This document shows, in pieces, positions 62,358 to 64,000 of a DNA stretch of 64,000 nucleotides. Position numbers and translations under genes: made by a program. The DNA is from JAGQPD01 sp020426865. GTDB lineage: Bacteria > Planctomycetota > Planctomycetia > Pirellulales > Pirellulaceae. The stretch lies in the NCBI GenBank assembly GCA_041399065.1, contig JAWKTN010000011.1, positions 124,001 through 188,000 of the forward strand, read 5' to 3'. Below the pieces are notes generated by a model. That model was not told where the DNA came from, made no database searches, and saw only the letters and a list, made by a program, of their open reading frames with translations. How positions within the stretch are numbered: position 1 is the first letter of the stretch; every line of letters starts with the position of its first letter.

Positions 62358-63846
62358 CGTGAGTCGTAAGACTCTAAATCGTCAAGGAGCGAGAAACGCT
62401 TTTGACGCTACTGTGCGGGAGAGACTGCTCGTCCGGTGCCGCCTTACCAGTGTCACTAAGAGAGTGTGGCGTTAACCACCCACACGTCAGTCTTCCGCTT
62501 CGAGCTGCATGCATCGAGAGGTGCTCGTGCAGCTCAAAGGGGGCTCGTAGGAGTAGTCCCGGTAGCCGCTACTATTCCGTTGTATGGAAGGTGGTGGCGA
62601 AAGAGTAATCCCTACGTTCTACCCTATGGAGATGATCGCTGAAGCGTGGGCGATCGAGACATGCTTCGCTGAGGTCCTAACGGACCAACTATCAGAGGAG
62701 CCGTGACAAGGTAAGGTGACACGCGAGAAAACGTGTCGCAAGGGGTGTGGCTTACCGCATCCCTTCGGGTGAGGAACAGGATGTTCCAAATACTCCGCTA
62801 ACGGGCGTAGGGGCGAGTCACCGTGGGTGCTACCACGGTGGTGTGCGTACGTGTGGCAACACAGGTACCCGCCTCGGCGAACGTTACTGGGGCCGGGACC
62901 CGCGAATGTGGTAACACATCGCGCCGTGTGTCAGGTGGCACACGGGTACCCTCGAAGAAAAAGAGGGGCGGAAAGAGCTTAACGGCAAAAGGCGCGGGAG
63001 CGCTTCCCAGTAAAAGTCTTTGCCCTGAACGGAAAGGGCGGCCAAGGTGCGTACATAGCGCCAAGGTCGGAGAGGCGGTCAAGCAAACGCGAGACCAATC
63101 GAGCCAAAGTGCGAAAGGGCATGAGGGTGGTAAGTCCTAGCTTCCGTGTTCGTGGGACTGAAAAGTCGAGTAGCCCCGCTGGGTGACTCGACCAACGTTA
63201 CCGGCTGCGAGAGCGGCCAAGCGTAACCCCTTCAACGCTTCGCTAATAACGAAGATCTTATTGCCTTGGGTTGATGAAACCCTAGCGACCTGACCAAAGA
63301 CTTGAATCTTGTCACTAATCGAGGAAGGTCGAGACGTTTTGCGGGTGGTTCCCGCCGTAGTGGCTTTTTTGTTGCTACGAACTTTCGACTGGGAGTGTGG
63401 CCTAAGTAGGACTTTGGGCGAGAGCCCAAGCGGTGACCTGGGTGAAGATCCAGGCGGGGCAGGGGACGAACCTTGCGTACGCGCGGCTGGCAGTCGCGAC
63501 CCGTTCGTCGCCTTGGCTGGTAACCAAGGTAGCCGACCGTTTGATGCGGTACGGAGACGAGAACGAAAGGGCTGAGGCGGGCTTAACCCCGCACAGTAGC
63601 GTGTGGCGCGGCCACTGGTCCGGCACTCGGGCTAGTGGCCATCAGCGCCGCTATCGAGAGATGAAACAGCGTGGCTTCACGCAGTGGCTCGAGAGAGCTT
63701 ACTGCCTGTAGCAATGCGTTGACGGTGTGCAGGTGAGGTGTACCTTCCGCACGCCGTTTCGTTGGTTTTTGCATATGCAGGCGCAAAATGTGTCAGCTAT
63801 GAATGGGGGTTTTTTAGTGGTCGTCGTGACTTACGGCGATTTTTTT
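62358..63846 (+). ncRNA. Candidate giant structured non-coding RNA (~1.49 kb)
   Basis: No open frame here has a ribosome site or protein-like sequence, yet perfect hairpins are packed throughout. GNRA-capped examples: GAGTC-GTAA-GACTC (62361-62374), TGTG-GCAA-CACA (62852-62863), ATGTG-GTAA-CACAT extended by CGCG/CGCG (62901-62923), GGCTGC-GAGA-GCGGCC (63203-63218), TTGGGC-GAGA-GCCCAA (63414-63429). Others: 8-bp GAGCTGCA/TGCAGCTC (62502-62535), 8-bp CACCGTGG/CCACGGTG (62819-62840), 7-bp CCGTGTG/CACACGG (62924-62945), GTCGAGT/ACTCGAC (63165-63192), a layered helix TAGCG+GGCGC+GGCCACT (63597-63653) and CGGTGTGC/GCACGCCG (63723-63756). It has its own promoter and terminator. I see no group II domain V, RNase P core, tmRNA or rRNA. 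GOLLD- or ROOL-like classes are possible; not assignable by eye. Confidence 0.78.
63822..63846 (+). terminator. Terminator of the large RNA
   Basis: CGTCGT pairs with ACGGCG (one G-U) across the loop GACTT, followed by AT7. It closes the structured region. Confidence 0.7.
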
Positions 63847-64000
63847 AAGTGGAACGCTTCGCGTCCGTCTGCAACTAAGAATGCGGATGTTTGGTGATAT
63901 CGTTGCGAAAGACATCGCATCGTGTGAAGTTGCAACACTGTTTTTCATAAAGGATTTCCAAACGGCTTTCTGCGAAGCTTGAGCCGAGGAATCAAGCTTC
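63847..64000. other. Window end, nothing assigned
   Basis: A small hairpin (GCTTCGC-type near 63855-63862) is visible. No gene start with a ribosome site is seen before the window ends. Confidence 0.3.

Noticed and set aside
62823..63575. Open frames inside the structured RNA region (for example 62823-63140 and 63309-63575)
   Set aside because: They lack ribosome sites, cross the hairpins without protein-like composition, and show no recognisable domain.
62358..63846. Group II intron, RNase P RNA, tmRNA or rRNA as explanation of the structured region
   Set aside because: No domain V, no intron-encoded protein, no GAGGAAAGUC-type RNase P core, no tmRNA or rRNA landmarks were seen by eye. A covariance search is still needed.

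Overview
The window looks like a piece of a Planctomycetes genome (Pirellulales-like). Evidence from the sequence: two sulfatases, several proteins with PEP-CTERM tails (VPEP followed by a hydrophobic stretch and arginines), a giant adhesin of the LEPR-XLL/DUF4347 type, Uma2 and DUF3467 proteins, a DevBCA-like ABC locus, and a planctomycete-style tyrosine recombinase. No rRNA is present. One tRNA (Met, CAT anticodon) is on the minus strand at 54630-54703.

Region 1 (1-14.4 kb): an export and adhesion locus. The C-terminal end of an HlyD-like adaptor (2-133) is followed after 3 bases by an M50 metallopeptidase-HlyD fusion. A separate HlyD adaptor converges on it. Then come a 2.2-kaa surface protein (LEPR-XLL motif, DUF4347, parallel beta-helix, six ~102-aa cadherin/VCBS-like repeats, C-terminal hydrophobic segment), a hybrid histidine kinase with receiver and HPt domains, and a REC-HD-GYP regulator.

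Region 2 (14.4-28.4 kb, minus strand): a second export locus. In transcription order: DevB-like adaptor, two DevC-like permeases, an ABC ATPase fused to a cyclic-nucleotide-binding domain, an unknown two-helix membrane protein, a SecA-like ATPase, a GAF-HlyD fusion, an HlyD adaptor, a second M50-HlyD fusion and a DUF3467 protein. The shared M50-HlyD and adaptor cassette in regions 1 and 2 suggests a dedicated export machine for giant surface proteins (inference).

Region 3 (28.4-41.3 kb): metabolic and secreted-protein genes. These are a histone-deacetylase relic, a Tat-exported hydroxypyruvate-isomerase-like protein, two sulfatases, a Nudix protein, divergent iscS/iscA, cobL, a PIG-L deacetylase, Uma2 and PEP-CTERM proteins. 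Related ATACCT...AGGTAT hairpins sit at two convergent gene ends.

Region 4 (41.3-49.3 kb, minus strand): a Cus/Czc-type heavy-metal efflux locus (Cys-rich secreted protein, CusB-like, CusA-like, TolC-like, Cys-rich lipoprotein).

Region 5 (49.3-54.6 kb): a gene graveyard. It holds a PEP-CTERM protein with flagellin-like segments, a frameshifted sua5, a 5'-truncated GH27 alpha-galactosidase, a separate GH27 C-terminal scrap, an AAA ATPase stub and an integrase tail.

Region 6 (54.6-64 kb): a plasmid-like integrated element next to tRNA-Met. It has an integrase, two small paralogous acidic proteins with near-consensus promoters around an unknown 415-aa protein, ParA plus a partner, a centromere-like repeat array, seven iterons and a RepA-type initiator. 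It is followed by about 1.5 kb with no convincing ORF but dense in hairpins, starting just after a good sigma70-like promoter and ending at a Rho-independent terminator. I read this as a very large structured non-coding RNA that I cannot assign to a known class; it is the most novel feature of the window.
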